Part shown: in pieces, positions 34,256 to 43,199 of the stretch
Layout: each line of letters begins with the position of its first letter
Numbering within the stretch: position 1 is the stretch's first letter
Origin: Elusimicrobiota bacterium
Lineage (GTDB): Bacteria > Elusimicrobiota > Elusimicrobia > UBA1565 > UBA9628
DNA: 64,000 nt
Reading direction: 5' to 3'
NCBI GenBank assembly: GCA_003151975.1
Contig: PLZD01000031.1
Location: 78,488 to 142,487, forward strand
The notes under the pieces: model-generated
The model's input: the letters and a program-made list of their open reading frames with translations, nothing else
What the model was told of the DNA's origin: nothing
Databases searched by the model: none
Made by a program: the position numbers and the translations under genes

Positions 34256-34822
34256 ATGAATCTCGCCAACCAGCTGACGGTGGGCCGCATCGTTCTGGCC
34301 GTGGCGACCTTCATCGCCTTGCTCCAAACCGCCGAGTACAGTCACGCCGTCGCGCTGGTTTTGTTCATCGCGGCGATGGTGACGGATTGGATCGACGGCT
34401 GGGTCGCGAGGACGACGCACTCCATCAGCGCGTTCGGAAAGATCGCAGATCCCATCGCCGACAAGATCCTCGTCCTCGGCGGGCTTCTGGCCCTGACGCG
34501 CGACCATCTCGGCATCCCTCTGTGGGCGATCTTCCTGATCATGGCCCGCGAGCTCTTGATGGGCGGCCTGCGGGCCCTGGCCGGCTCCCAGGGCAAGGTC
34601 CTGAGCGCGGAGCGTTGGGGAAAATGGAGCATGGGCGTGCAGAGCGCGGGCGTGCTCATCATCATCGTGCTCCTCAACGCCCGCGACAGGTTTGCAGAAC
34701 TTCCGCCGCTCGTTCACAGGCTTCCATACTTCATCACTTTGATCTGCGCCGCGGTCGCCTGGCTGTCGGCGTATATGTACTATCGTCAATCGAGGCGCAT
34801 GCTCGAGAAGTCGTGGGGATAG
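34256..34822 (+). CDS. pgsA: CDP-diacylglycerol-glycerol-3-phosphate 3-phosphatidyltransferase
   Basis: A 188-aa membrane enzyme with a complete CDP-alcohol phosphotransferase motif: D-x2-DG-x2-AR-x8-G-x3-D-x3-D, visible as DWIDGWVAR followed by GKIADPIAD. About five membrane segments. It makes phosphatidylglycerol phosphate, the precursor of phosphatidylglycerol. pgpA, which removes the phosphate, follows with a 10-nt overlap, so two consecutive steps are coupled. Confidence 0.94.
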   Translation: MNLANQLTVGRIVLAVATFIALLQTAEYSHAVALVLFIAAMVTDWIDGWVARTTHSISAFGKIADPIADKILVLGGLLALTRDHLGIPLWAIFLIMARELLMGGLRALAGSQGKVLSAERWGKWSMGVQSAGVLIIIVLLNARDRFAELPPLVHRLPYFITLICAAVAWLSAYMYYRQSRRMLEKSWG

Positions 34823-35322
34823 ACGCCCTGGCGGTCCTGCTTGCCACTGGATTCTATTTAAGCTATATTCCTTCGAGGCTAATTGGATTTTTCGGCCTCG
34901 GCGGCTCCAAGAAATGGACCGGGGCCGGATTCATAGGAACGGTAGAAGGGCTCGTCGTCGTCCCGTTCCTGCCGCAGGGAACGGCCGCGTTCGCTTCGCT
35001 TCTGACCGGCTCGGTCCTTTTGTCGTGCTGGTTGTGCGGTCGCGCCGAGCGGGCCTTGGGGACGCATGACGACCCAAGGATCGTTCTGGACGAGACGGTC
35101 GGGTACTGGACGGCGATCGCCTTCCTGCCCCGCACCGTTCGCGTCCTGGGGGCGGCCTTCGTCTTGTTCAGGCTCCTGGACTCGGTCAAGCTGCCGCCGT
35201 ACCGGTGGCTCGAGCGCCTGCCCGGAGGATGGGGAGTCGTCGGCGACGATGTAGGAGCCGCGGTCTTCGTCAACCTGATCGTAAGGGTGTTGCTGGCAAC
35301 TTGGCCTTGGCTAAACTACTGA
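34813..35322 (+). CDS. pgpA: Phosphatidylglycerophosphatase A
   Basis: A 169-aa protein with the PgpA signatures: GTVEGLVVVPFLPQG near the N-terminus, HDDPRIVLDETVGYW and FRLLDSVKLPPYRWLERLPG followed by GWGVVGDDVGAAV. It dephosphorylates phosphatidylglycerol phosphate at the inner membrane. GTG at 34813 is the likely start because it precedes the first hydrophobic helix and overlaps pgsA by 10 nt. Confidence 0.9.
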   Translation: MGIDALAVLLATGFYLSYIPSRLIGFFGLGGSKKWTGAGFIGTVEGLVVVPFLPQGTAAFASLLTGSVLLSCWLCGRAERALGTHDDPRIVLDETVGYWTAIAFLPRTVRVLGAAFVLFRLLDSVKLPPYRWLERLPGGWGVVGDDVGAAVFVNLIVRVLLATWPWLNY

Positions 35323-36530
35323 GACTCGTCGTCCTCGTCGCGGCCGCGGCCCTTTGCGCCTCCAGGGCGCAGGCGCAGGCCGATGCGACGTCCATTTCTT
35401 CTCCGACTGTCGTCGCCTCATCCACCGCGCCCATCAGCCTAGGACCCGGCATGGGCGTCAGGCTCTCGATGGACAAGGGCCCCTGGGTGCTCGGAGAGGT
35501 TCTGTTCTACTCAAGGGGGCAGGTCGTGACCGACTACACGTGGCGCGACCGCGTGCGCGGCGTGCGCGGCTCGCTTTACACGAAGAACGACATCAGTTCC
35601 GACGCTGACAGCCTCATGAGTCTCGGTAAATTCGACAGGGTCGAGCCGAGCCTTTACGAAATCGCGGGGTCCCTCGTACCTCCGGAATTCGCCACGATCG
35701 CCGCCACGACGAGCACGGTGCGCCTGGTCTTCGCGGTCGTCGAGAAAGGCGTCGCGGGCTCGACGGTGGCGGTCCGCCGCCCGCTGCCTCCGTCTCCCGT
35801 CTCCGGCATCATCTTGACCCCGACGGCCTACCGCGGAGCGGGAAAGTACAATGCCCCGGGCATGGGCCTCGACGTCAACGCGTTGTACGTCATCGGCCGC
35901 CTGTACGGCAAGAACAACTTCAGCAGGTCGCCCGCGCAGACCAACTACCTTGACCGCGTCGGAGTCTGGATGCTGACCGCCGACGGCAAGATGCAGGTCC
36001 AGTCGGAGGCCGATTGGCGGCCCGCGGTCGCCGTCGGAGGCCAAGGCATCTTTACCTTCCGCGACTCGCCGCAGCCCAACGTCAACGACCCCAACCCGAC
36101 CCTCACGGTCAACGCGAGCCAAAAGTCGACCCGAGTCATGGGAGACGGCTACTTCGCGATGAGCAAGAAGGTGGGGCCGGTGCGCATGACCGCCGGCGTC
36201 ATGCAGGGAGACGCCGGCGACATGGTCGCGAGCTTCACGGAGTTCCTGACCCCAGACGCGCTGCGTTTCTTTGCGGGCCTCAACGGCGGAGCCGAGGTGC
36301 ACAGCCGGACGATGCCGTTCGCGTCAGTGCTCATCATCCCCAAGCCGCAATACCCGCTCGGTATCGAGTGGGTGAAGTTCGACGGCGCTCTGCTCCATCC
36401 GTTCATGGTCAACTTCAAGATGGGCTACTTTCTCCATTTGAACTTCGACATCGGCTTCCTCAAGTTCGACGGCGGCTACGACATTCTGGGCCTCATCGCC
36501 TTCCGCACGAATCTGTTCCCAAATAAGTGA
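35301..36530 (+). CDS. Secreted protein of unknown function, partner of the autotransporter
   Basis: About 409 aa from a TTG start at 35301 (TTG at 35307 is equally possible). The signal peptide is LLRLVVLVAAAALCASRAQA. The mature part is beta-rich with many short aromatic-alternating strands and C-terminal hydrophobic segments (MVNFKMGYFLHLNFDIGFLK). I recognise no family. The start overlaps pgpA by 22 nt and the stop overlaps the autotransporter start by 4 nt (ATGA), so co-translation with the autotransporter is likely. An outer-membrane or periplasmic role is plausible but unproven. Confidence 0.7.
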   Translation: MALAKLLRLVVLVAAAALCASRAQAQADATSISSPTVVASSTAPISLGPGMGVRLSMDKGPWVLGEVLFYSRGQVVTDYTWRDRVRGVRGSLYTKNDISSDADSLMSLGKFDRVEPSLYEIAGSLVPPEFATIAATTSTVRLVFAVVEKGVAGSTVAVRRPLPPSPVSGIILTPTAYRGAGKYNAPGMGLDVNALYVIGRLYGKNNFSRSPAQTNYLDRVGVWMLTADGKMQVQSEADWRPAVAVGGQGIFTFRDSPQPNVNDPNPTLTVNASQKSTRVMGDGYFAMSKKVGPVRMTAGVMQGDAGDMVASFTEFLTPDALRFFAGLNGGAEVHSRTMPFASVLIIPKPQYPLGIEWVKFDGALLHPFMVNFKMGYFLHLNFDIGFLKFDGGYDILGLIAFRTNLFPNK

Positions 36531-39500
36531 TGACGCGCGAGCCGCTCTTCGTCCTGATGTGCATCATTTCGTTTCTCACGGCGCCGCTCCATGCCCAGTC
36601 GCTGAATGTCACTAACACGGCCGATTCCGGCGCGGGTTCACTTCGCCAGATCATCACCAATTCGAACGCCTTCGGAGGCTCCAATACCATCTCGTGGGGG
36701 GCGGGCTCGGGGGGGACGCTGACCCTGTTGAGCAGCCTGCCGTCGATCAACGCCGGGACGACCTTGGACGTCAGCAACGCGCCCTCAGCCGTCACCATCG
36801 CGGGTTCTCCCAACGCCATCCCGATCGCGGGTGCGGCGACTTTCAATAATGCCTCGGCCCAGAACTGGACGATCTCCAGCGTCATCAGCGGCGCCGGCAC
36901 GCTGACGCAGGCGGGCGGCGGGACTCTGATCCTCACCGGCAACAACACCTACTCAGGCGGGACCAATCTCAACGGCGGCATTCTAAACATCAACAACGAC
37001 GCGGCTCTGGGCAACGCGGCGGGGGTGATCACTTTCAACGGCGGCGCCGTCGCGGCGACGCTGCAGACGGCGACGGGGATCACATCGAACCGGGGGATCG
37101 CCCTCAATAACTCCGGGACCTTCGACACTCAAGGCTTAAACTCGACGCTCAACGGAACCATCGTCGGAAACGGGTCCCTCAACATCCTCGGCTCCGGGAA
37201 GGTGACCATCACCGGGACCAACTTCTACGCCAACGGGACCAGCTTCCAGACGGGCATCCTCAGCATCAACAACAGCGCGGCCCTGGGCACGGGAGCCATT
37301 AATTTCAACGGCGGAACCCTGCAGACGACCGTCGCCAACATCTCCATCACGAGCATGACGCTCAATACAGCGACGGACACGCTTGACACCCAAGGCAACT
37401 CCGTCAACTTGCCCGCCGACATCGGCGGCAGCGGAACCCTGAATATTATCAACGACACGCCGACCACCGTCCTCTCTTTCGGCGGGAATAATTCGTGGTC
37501 CGGAGGAACGGTCTTCAACACCGGAATCCTCAACGTCGGTTACAGTGCTGCGCTCGGACTCTCTTCTTCCCTTGGGAGCGGGCCGATCACCTTCAACGGC
37601 GGAACCCTGCAGACTTCGTCGACCATGACGATCAGCAACCTCATAACTCTCAATGCCGCCGGAGGATCTTTCGACACGCAGGGGAACCTGAGCATCCTCG
37701 CCGGTGTCATCAGCGGCGTGGGCGGCCTGACCAATGTCAGCACCGGTACACTCACGATCACGGGAGCCAACACGTACACGGGAGTTACGACCCTCAGCTC
37801 AGGAACCATAAATGTAAACAACAGCGCCGCCCTAGGCACCAACTCCATCATTTTTAACGGCGGCATATTGCAGTTCGGAGCCGGTACGACGCTCGCCAAC
37901 AACATGACGCTTACCCAGACGGCGACGATCGACACCAACGGCGGGACGAACGATACCCTAACGGGCAATCTCAGCGGAGCCGGCGGCCTGACCAAGATCA
38001 ACGGCGGAATCCTCACGCTCATCCCTAGCGTCGCCAACACCTACGGCGGCGCGACGAACGTTCTTGGCGGCACTCTCCAATTGGGCGGCGCCGGCGCTGT
38101 GCCGACCGGAACGGCGCTGACGGTCGCCAACGGCGCGACTTTCGACATGCAGAGCTTCACTCAGACCGTCGCGAGCTACGACGGCAGCGGCGGCGGGGCC
38201 ATGAAGATGGTCCTCAAGACCGGCGGCGGAAACAGCCTTACCGTCACGGGCAACGCCAACCTGACAAACGGGACGCTCTCCGTAGCCCTTCCCTCGGGAG
38301 CCATCGTCACCAAGGGCCAAACGTTCACTCCGATCCATTTTGGGACTTTGACTGGCAACGTCTTGCCATCTACAATCTTGTCTCCCGCCGCACTGAGCTT
38401 CACGCCGTCATTGGCCGGAAACAACGTGCTTCTGACCGTCGGGTTCGTTCCCTTCGCGAGCCTCTCGGCATCCGGAAACCAAGCCTCGATCGGCAACGCC
38501 CTCGAGCCTCTGCGAATTGCTCCGAGCGGCGACTCGGCCCTCGTGATGAGTAATCTCTATACGATGAACTTACCGCAGCTGCAGGCCGCGCTGGATCAGA
38601 TCGGCCCCATCTCGCTGGCCGCGATGAGCGGCGTGGGCAGAGCTGAGTCCAGCGTCCAATCCGCGGCCGTGGGCCAGCGCATGGCCGTCCTGGCCGACGG
38701 GCGCGACCACCTCGGTTTTTCTCAGTACAGCGTGGCACGGCGCTCGTTCTACCCGGGGACCTTGGTCGCGGCCGCGGGCGAGTCCGACGAGCCCGGAAAT
38801 TCGGACTCCGCTCCGGAAGCGCCGGGCTCGAACTCTCCGTGGGGGTATTTCGCCACTGGCGCGGCCACCGCCGGGAAGCTGACGGACGCGAACAGCACTG
38901 CGGGCGCTCAACCCGGCTACGCTTTCAACTCCGGGGGTCTGACGGGCGGCGCCGATTACCGTCTTGATGATCATTTCACGGTCGGAGCGGCGGCCGGGTA
39001 TCTGCGTGGACACGCATCCATTTACACGCCCGGCTCCGGGACCGTCGACGACCAGAGCGGACGCCTCGGCCTGTACGGCGTCGCGACGGCGGACAAGCTC
39101 CATGCGAACCTTTATGTCGGCGGCGCCGTCGACACATTCACGATGAAGCGCGGGATTAATTTCGGAACCATATCGCGCACCGCGACGGGCAAGCCGAGCG
39201 GAGGCGAACTCACCATGAACTCAAGCCTCAGCTACGACTACAAGTACGCCGACTGGGGGATATTCTCGCCTTTCGCAGGCCTCAACTATGACCGGCTGAT
39301 GATCGGAGGCTTCACCGAGACCGGCGCGGACTCCTTGGATCTAAGCGTCAACTCCCAGACCTCGGAGTCCCTGCAGTCGACGCTGGGCATGCGCTTCTCG
39401 AAGAAGTACGAGACGGAAAAGCACATCGTAACTCCGTACGTCAGCCTCGGCTGGCGGCGCGAGTTCGACGACCAGAGCCGCCCGATCACCGCCCAATTCG

Positions 39501-39685
39501 CGGGCGGAGGCGGCACACCTTTTGCGGTGATGACCGGCTCATACGCGCGCGATGGAACGGTCATCGGCTCGGGCGTATCCGCGACGTTGGGAAAGAACAT
39601 GCTGGGGAGATTCGACTGGACGAGCGATTTCCGCTCGCACTACCAGGACACGACGGTCAACGCCACCCTGCGCTTCAGATTTTAA
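36527..39685 (+). CDS. Autotransporter with beta-strand-repeat passenger
   Basis: A 1052-aa protein. The signal peptide ends in LHAQ (residue about 24). The passenger starts with a CSLREA-like unit (NTADSGAGSLRQII) and contains many autotransporter-associated beta-strand repeats (GTLTQAGGGTLILTGNNTYS, then GGTNLNGGILNINN), predicting a long beta helix. After a Pro/Ser linker near residue 760, the last 275 residues form the outer-membrane barrel ending with an aromatic residue (LRFRF). It secretes its own passenger; the role could be adhesion or surface structure. No protease or lipase motif is seen. Confidence 0.9.
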   Translation: MMTREPLFVLMCIISFLTAPLHAQSLNVTNTADSGAGSLRQIITNSNAFGGSNTISWGAGSGGTLTLLSSLPSINAGTTLDVSNAPSAVTIAGSPNAIPIAGAATFNNASAQNWTISSVISGAGTLTQAGGGTLILTGNNTYSGGTNLNGGILNINNDAALGNAAGVITFNGGAVAATLQTATGITSNRGIALNNSGTFDTQGLNSTLNGTIVGNGSLNILGSGKVTITGTNFYANGTSFQTGILSINNSAALGTGAINFNGGTLQTTVANISITSMTLNTATDTLDTQGNSVNLPADIGGSGTLNIINDTPTTVLSFGGNNSWSGGTVFNTGILNVGYSAALGLSSSLGSGPITFNGGTLQTSSTMTISNLITLNAAGGSFDTQGNLSILAGVISGVGGLTNVSTGTLTITGANTYTGVTTLSSGTINVNNSAALGTNSIIFNGGILQFGAGTTLANNMTLTQTATIDTNGGTNDTLTGNLSGAGGLTKINGGILTLIPSVANTYGGATNVLGGTLQLGGAGAVPTGTALTVANGATFDMQSFTQTVASYDGSGGGAMKMVLKTGGGNSLTVTGNANLTNGTLSVALPSGAIVTKGQTFTPIHFGTLTGNVLPSTILSPAALSFTPSLAGNNVLLTVGFVPFASLSASGNQASIGNALEPLRIAPSGDSALVMSNLYTMNLPQLQAALDQIGPISLAAMSGVGRAESSVQSAAVGQRMAVLADGRDHLGFSQYSVARRSFYPGTLVAAAGESDEPGNSDSAPEAPGSNSPWGYFATGAATAGKLTDANSTAGAQPGYAFNSGGLTGGADYRLDDHFTVGAAAGYLRGHASIYTPGSGTVDDQSGRLGLYGVATADKLHANLYVGGAVDTFTMKRGINFGTISRTATGKPSGGELTMNSSLSYDYKYADWGIFSPFAGLNYDRLMIGGFTETGADSLDLSVNSQTSESLQSTLGMRFSKKYETEKHIVTPYVSLGWRREFDDQSRPITAQFAGGGGTPFAVMTGSYARDGTVIGSGVSATLGKNMLGRFDWTSDFRSHYQDTTVNATLRFRF
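36880..38110 (+). repeat. Internal repeats in the autotransporter passenger
   Basis: Units of variable length recur, marked at DNA level by TTCAACGGCGGAACCCTGCA at 37312 and again at 37592, with diverged copies near 37034 and 37855. At protein level the unit is a variant of NNSAALGTGAINFNGGTLQT. Such repeats can expand or contract by recombination. Confidence 0.75.
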
Positions 39686-40800
39686 GAGCCGCGCCAAGTC
39701 CGCAACGCTTCCAGTTTTTCCGCCACGCCGGAAGCCGCCACCTTGCTCTCGTCGGCCGGCCCCAAAACCGCGACCAGCGGCTCCGCGGCCAGGTTTAGGA
39801 GTTTGGGAGTTTCGCGCGGTTTCCCATCTGATTCGAGCCACAAATCGACGAGCGGCCTTGTCAGCATCTTCTTGTCGATCTTCACGACGCAGCCCACGCG
39901 CCCGTCGGCGAGCTGGATCAAGGAGCCCGGGGGAAAGGGGGACAACTGCTCGATGAGGCGCTTGACCAGAACGTGCCCAAATCGCTCTTTGACGCCCAGC
40001 AGATGCTTGAAGGCCAACTGCGCGAGCATGGGGGCCTTGTCGCGGCCGCGCGTCATCGCCTCATAGAGGTCGCAGAGCGTGACGATCTGGGCGCTGAGTT
40101 GAATCTTGTCGAGCACCGCGTCCGGCGGCGCCTCGGGACCGGTCTTGTGCAGCTGGCTGATGATGGAAGCCAGCAAAAGCTTAAGGTCCGACGGCGCGTC
40201 GTCGAATTGATCCAGCGCCCGCGGCGCCTCCTTGAGGCTGAAGCGGATCGACTGCTCTTCCTGGGCGCTCAAACCGCCGAGCCCCAAGCGGTAGGACTTG
40301 CGCCCGCTGATGTCGTGGAGCAGAGCGGCCAGAGCCAGGCGGACGAGCTCCTCGCGGTTCCAGCCCAGTCCCGCGGCGAGATGCGCCGAGAATATGGCGA
40401 CGTTGACGCTGTGGGCGACGGCGGGATCGGCCGGCGTCGAGCAGCCGGTCCAAACGAGCAGAGCCTGGTCTCCCGACTTGATGTTGTCGGCGATGGCGTT
40501 GGCCGCGTCGGCCAAGGCCGGGAAAACGCCCGCGCTCCGGGGCCCCTCCGTCGCGAGGGCCGCGCGCACCGCGTCGACGGCGCGGCCGTAGACCCGGCGC
40601 GCCGATTCGGGGTCGACCGCAGGGACGGGGGCCGGCTTGATGGGGGCGGGCGCGGGCGGCGGCGCCTTCTGGACCAGTTTAGGCGCGGACGGACGCTCGG
40701 GCGGAGGAGCGGCGCGCTCGAGAGGAACGTCCTCGAGGGGGGCGTCCTCGACGGGAGGCGTCGTCTTCGCGAGCTTCTTCTTGAGATCGGAGAGTCTCAT
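39682..40800 (-). CDS. HD-domain protein
   Basis: A 372-aa protein. The N-terminal 80 residues are Pro/Lys/Glu-rich and disordered. Residues about 130-290 form an HD-GYP-like helical domain: SVNVAIFSAHLAAGLGW, LALAALLHDISGRKSYRLGL, and a downstream ALCDLYEAMTR-type string (IVTLCDLYEAMTRGRD). The GYP part is not intact, so cyclic-di-GMP hydrolysis is uncertain. The C-terminus resembles the PilZ-like or HD-GYP tail (FPPGSLIQLADGRVGCVVKI). The ATG at 40800 is chosen; a TTG two codons earlier is possible. It converges on the autotransporter gene with a 4-nt stop overlap. Confidence 0.8.
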   Translation of the reverse strand: MRLSDLKKKLAKTTPPVEDAPLEDVPLERAAPPPERPSAPKLVQKAPPPAPAPIKPAPVPAVDPESARRVYGRAVDAVRAALATEGPRSAGVFPALADAANAIADNIKSGDQALLVWTGCSTPADPAVAHSVNVAIFSAHLAAGLGWNREELVRLALAALLHDISGRKSYRLGLGGLSAQEEQSIRFSLKEAPRALDQFDDAPSDLKLLLASIISQLHKTGPEAPPDAVLDKIQLSAQIVTLCDLYEAMTRGRDKAPMLAQLAFKHLLGVKERFGHVLVKRLIEQLSPFPPGSLIQLADGRVGCVVKIDKKMLTRPLVDLWLESDGKPRETPKLLNLAAEPLVAVLGPADESKVAASGVAEKLEALRTWRGS

Positions 40801-40862
40801 CGGCAACCAAAGTATATCAGGAATAGAGCTGTAATTTCATGTCTCATTTGTGAAAATTCGCG

Positions 40863-40891
40863 TTGATTCGACGGGCTCCGTTTGTTATTCT
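40863..40891 (+). promoter_or_regulatory. Promoter of the candidate RiPP operon
   Basis: TTGATT (40863-40868), 17-nt spacer, TATTCT (40886-40891), then 6 nt to the ATG of the PqqD-like gene. The message is predicted to start at the ATG. The next clear promoter on this strand is at 50542. Confidence 0.65.
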
Positions 40892-40897
40892 GTATTC

Positions 40898-41179
40898 ATG
40901 TCCCAGATCTATAGGAGAAACCCCGAGTTCGTCCAGCGCGAGGTGGCCGGAGAGTGCCTCCTCGTGCCCATCCGCCGCCAGCCGGGGGACTCCAACAGCA
41001 TTTTCGTCCTCAATGAGACCGCGGCCTCGCTGTGGCGCCGGCTCGACGGGACGCAGGCGCTGGCCGACATCGTCGACCAACTGCTTTCGGAGTACGCCGT
41101 GGAACGCGAGCAGCTTCAAAAAGACGTCGCCGTCCTCATCGATGACCTCCTCGGCATCAAGGCGATCTCCGCGGCTTAA
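40898..41179 (+). CDS. PqqD-like peptide-recognition protein
   Basis: A 93-aa PqqD-family protein: YRRNPEFVQREVAGECLLVP, then SNSIFVLNETAASLWRRLDG and LLSEYAVEREQLQKDVAVLI. Such proteins (RRE domains) bind the leader of a peptide substrate and present it to a modifying enzyme. No coding evidence lies upstream of the ATG at 40898, and a promoter ends 6 nt before it. It is the first gene of the cluster and lies 24 nt before the first radical SAM gene, the expected partner. Confidence 0.88.
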   Translation: MSQIYRRNPEFVQREVAGECLLVPIRRQPGDSNSIFVLNETAASLWRRLDGTQALADIVDQLLSEYAVEREQLQKDVAVLIDDLLGIKAISAA

Positions 41180-41203
41180 GCGCGCCCTCTCTTCGAGGGC
41201 GCC

Positions 41204-42103
41204 ATGATCGAAAAAACGCGCTTCGACCTCAAGCCGGACCGCTACCCTTTCTTCTGCCAGTGGGAGCTGACCTGCCGCTGCAACCTCCGGTGCGTGATGT
41301 GCTACACGGACTGCTTCAACGCCCCCGAGAAGCTGCGCCAAGAGCTCTCGACCGCCGAGGTCTTCCGCGTCATGGACGAACTGGCGGCGGCGGGGACGGC
41401 CGAGATACTATTCACGGGCGGCGAGGCGATGACGCGGCCGGATTTCTTCGCGATCCTCGAGCGCGCGCGCCGTATGGGCTTCGTGACGGACCTGTTCACC
41501 AACGGAACGCTGATCGACGAGGCCGCGGCCGACCGGCTCGCGGCGATCGCGCCGCACCGCGTCGAGATCTCCTTGCACGGCGTCACGAAAGGCGTTTTCG
41601 AGTCGGTGACGGCCGGAAAAGGCTCGTTTGAAAAATGCCTGAGGGGCATCCGCTTGCTGAGGGAGCGCGGCATACCGCTCGTGCTCAAGGCGACGGCCAT
41701 GACGCTCAACGAAGGCGAGGTCTTGTCGGTGAAGAAATACGCGGATGAGCTGGGCGTACCTTTCAAGCTCGGCGAGCGCATGCGCGCGACTTTGGAGGGC
41801 GAGGATTCTCCCTCGGCCTACGAGCTGCCGGAGGACCGCCGGTCCCGGCTGATCGCTTCCGATCCCGAGCTCAACAGCGAAGCCTGCGCCAAGCCCGCCC
41901 CCGGCGCCTGCCGAAGCGGTGAGACGACGTTTCACATCGACGCCTACGGAATGCTCCAGCTGTGTTCGGGCAACCGCGCCGACGGCTACGACCTGCGCGC
42001 GGGCTCTTTCCGGGAAGGATTTTACGAGCGCCTTCCAAAGTTCCGCTGCGCCCGCAAGACCGCGCCGCTGGTCCAGCTGAGCGTCCTGTCCAACCATGGC
42101 TGA
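41204..42103 (+). CDS. Radical SAM enzyme A with reduced SPASM region
   Basis: A 299-aa protein. The CxxxCxxC cluster site is at Cys26, Cys30 and Cys33 (CNLRCVMC) and is followed by the radical SAM pattern FTGGEAMTRPDF and TNGTLIDE. The C-terminal region keeps CAKPAPGACRSGETTFHIDA, LQLCSGN and FRCARK, like the start of a SPASM domain, but ends soon after without the final cysteine group. Other frames past the stop add no cysteines, so it is not an evident frameshift. It probably modifies the peptide at 43196-43384. Its stop overlaps the next gene by 8 nt. Confidence 0.88.
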   Translation: MIEKTRFDLKPDRYPFFCQWELTCRCNLRCVMCYTDCFNAPEKLRQELSTAEVFRVMDELAAAGTAEILFTGGEAMTRPDFFAILERARRMGFVTDLFTNGTLIDEAAADRLAAIAPHRVEISLHGVTKGVFESVTAGKGSFEKCLRGIRLLRERGIPLVLKATAMTLNEGEVLSVKKYADELGVPFKLGERMRATLEGEDSPSAYELPEDRRSRLIASDPELNSEACAKPAPGACRSGETTFHIDAYGMLQLCSGNRADGYDLRAGSFREGFYERLPKFRCARKTAPLVQLSVLSNHG

Positions 42104-43199
42104 GACCACCATCGAGAAGCGTCCGTATAAGGATTTCAGCCGCGGCGTCCACTCCGCGGGCAAAGTCGTTAAAGCCCAACTCGAGCTGACATACAAGTGC
42201 AACCTGCATTGCGTCCACTGCTACACCGACCCGTATAATTCCGCCGAGTACTTCCCGCGTGAACTTCAGACTTCCGAGATCAAGCGCATCATCGACGAGC
42301 TGGCCGACTACGGCGTGCTGTGGCTGAGCTTCAGCGGCGGCGAGGCCCTCAAACGCAAGGACTTCTTCGAGATCTACGACTACGCCTTCAAGAAAGGCTT
42401 CGTGCTCGTCATCTTCACCAACGGCACCTGCTTCACGCCGGCCGTCATCGAACGACTCAAGGCCCAGCCTCCTTTTTTCATCGATGTCTCGTGCCACTCG
42501 GTGCGCGAGGAAGCCTTCGACCGCTTCACGCAGGTCCCGGGATCGTTCCGAAAATTCATGGACGGCATGGAACTGCTGCGCCGCAGCGGGCTGCCGTTTC
42601 GCCTGAAGACCAAAGCGATGAACTGGAACAAGGACGAGATACCGGAAATCCGGAAGTATGTGCAGAGTTTCAATGTCGAATTCGGGTTCACGACCTCGCT
42701 GTCTCCCCGGCTCAACGGCGACGTCTCGTCCCTCGAGCACCGGCTCGCGCCGGCCGACATCAAGGAGCTGGAAACGCGCGAAGACATCTGGAAAAACGAC
42801 GAGGAGTCCTGCGCCGTCTCGCGCGGCAGGCTCGGCGCTCCATCCGACGCGCTCTACCGCTGCGGCTGCGGCACCGACACCGTCCACATCAGCGCCTGGG
42901 GGGAACTCGGGACCTGCACCCTGGAATACGAATCGCGCGCTTCCCTGCGGACATTTTCGGTGCGCGAAGCCGTCGAAAAAGTGTTTAATGAGATCAAGTC
43001 GCTCAGATTCTCGTCGGAGAGCGCCTGCGGGACGTGCGAGATCCACGGTTTTTGCGAGCGCTCGCCCACGGCCATCCGGCGCCAGACGGGCGACCGCGAA
43101 CAGCCGGACGCGTACCGCTGCGATGTGGCTCTGGACCGGGCCGAACGATTGACGAAAACGACGCTGGAACATCCGTTGGCCGCGAGGAGGAACTCATGA
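42096..43199 (+). CDS. Radical SAM/SPASM peptide-modifying enzyme B
   Basis: A 367-aa protein with Cys35, Cys39 and Cys42 (CNLHCVHC) for the radical SAM cluster, FSGGEALKRKDF and FTNGTCF. The C-terminal SPASM domain has RCGCGTDTVHISAWGELGTC, ACGTCEIHGFCER and YRCDVA, enough cysteines for auxiliary iron-sulfur clusters. SPASM enzymes commonly form thioether or C-C links in peptides. It directly precedes and overlaps by 4 nt the candidate precursor gene, the strongest hint of substrate. Confidence 0.92.
   Translation: MAETTIEKRPYKDFSRGVHSAGKVVKAQLELTYKCNLHCVHCYTDPYNSAEYFPRELQTSEIKRIIDELADYGVLWLSFSGGEALKRKDFFEIYDYAFKKGFVLVIFTNGTCFTPAVIERLKAQPPFFIDVSCHSVREEAFDRFTQVPGSFRKFMDGMELLRRSGLPFRLKTKAMNWNKDEIPEIRKYVQSFNVEFGFTTSLSPRLNGDVSSLEHRLAPADIKELETREDIWKNDEESCAVSRGRLGAPSDALYRCGCGTDTVHISAWGELGTCTLEYESRASLRTFSVREAVEKVFNEIKSLRFSSESACGTCEIHGFCERSPTAIRRQTGDREQPDAYRCDVALDRAERLTKTTLEHPLAARRNS

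Noticed and set aside
36880-38110. CRISPR array or tandem repeat array
   Set aside because: The repeated strings are in frame inside the autotransporter passenger, vary in spacing and sequence, and encode beta-strand units.
41900-42103. Frameshift that truncated radical SAM enzyme A
   Set aside because: Neither of the other two frames after position 42040 contains the cysteines expected for the rest of a SPASM domain, and the stop overlaps the next gene in the way typical of this operon.
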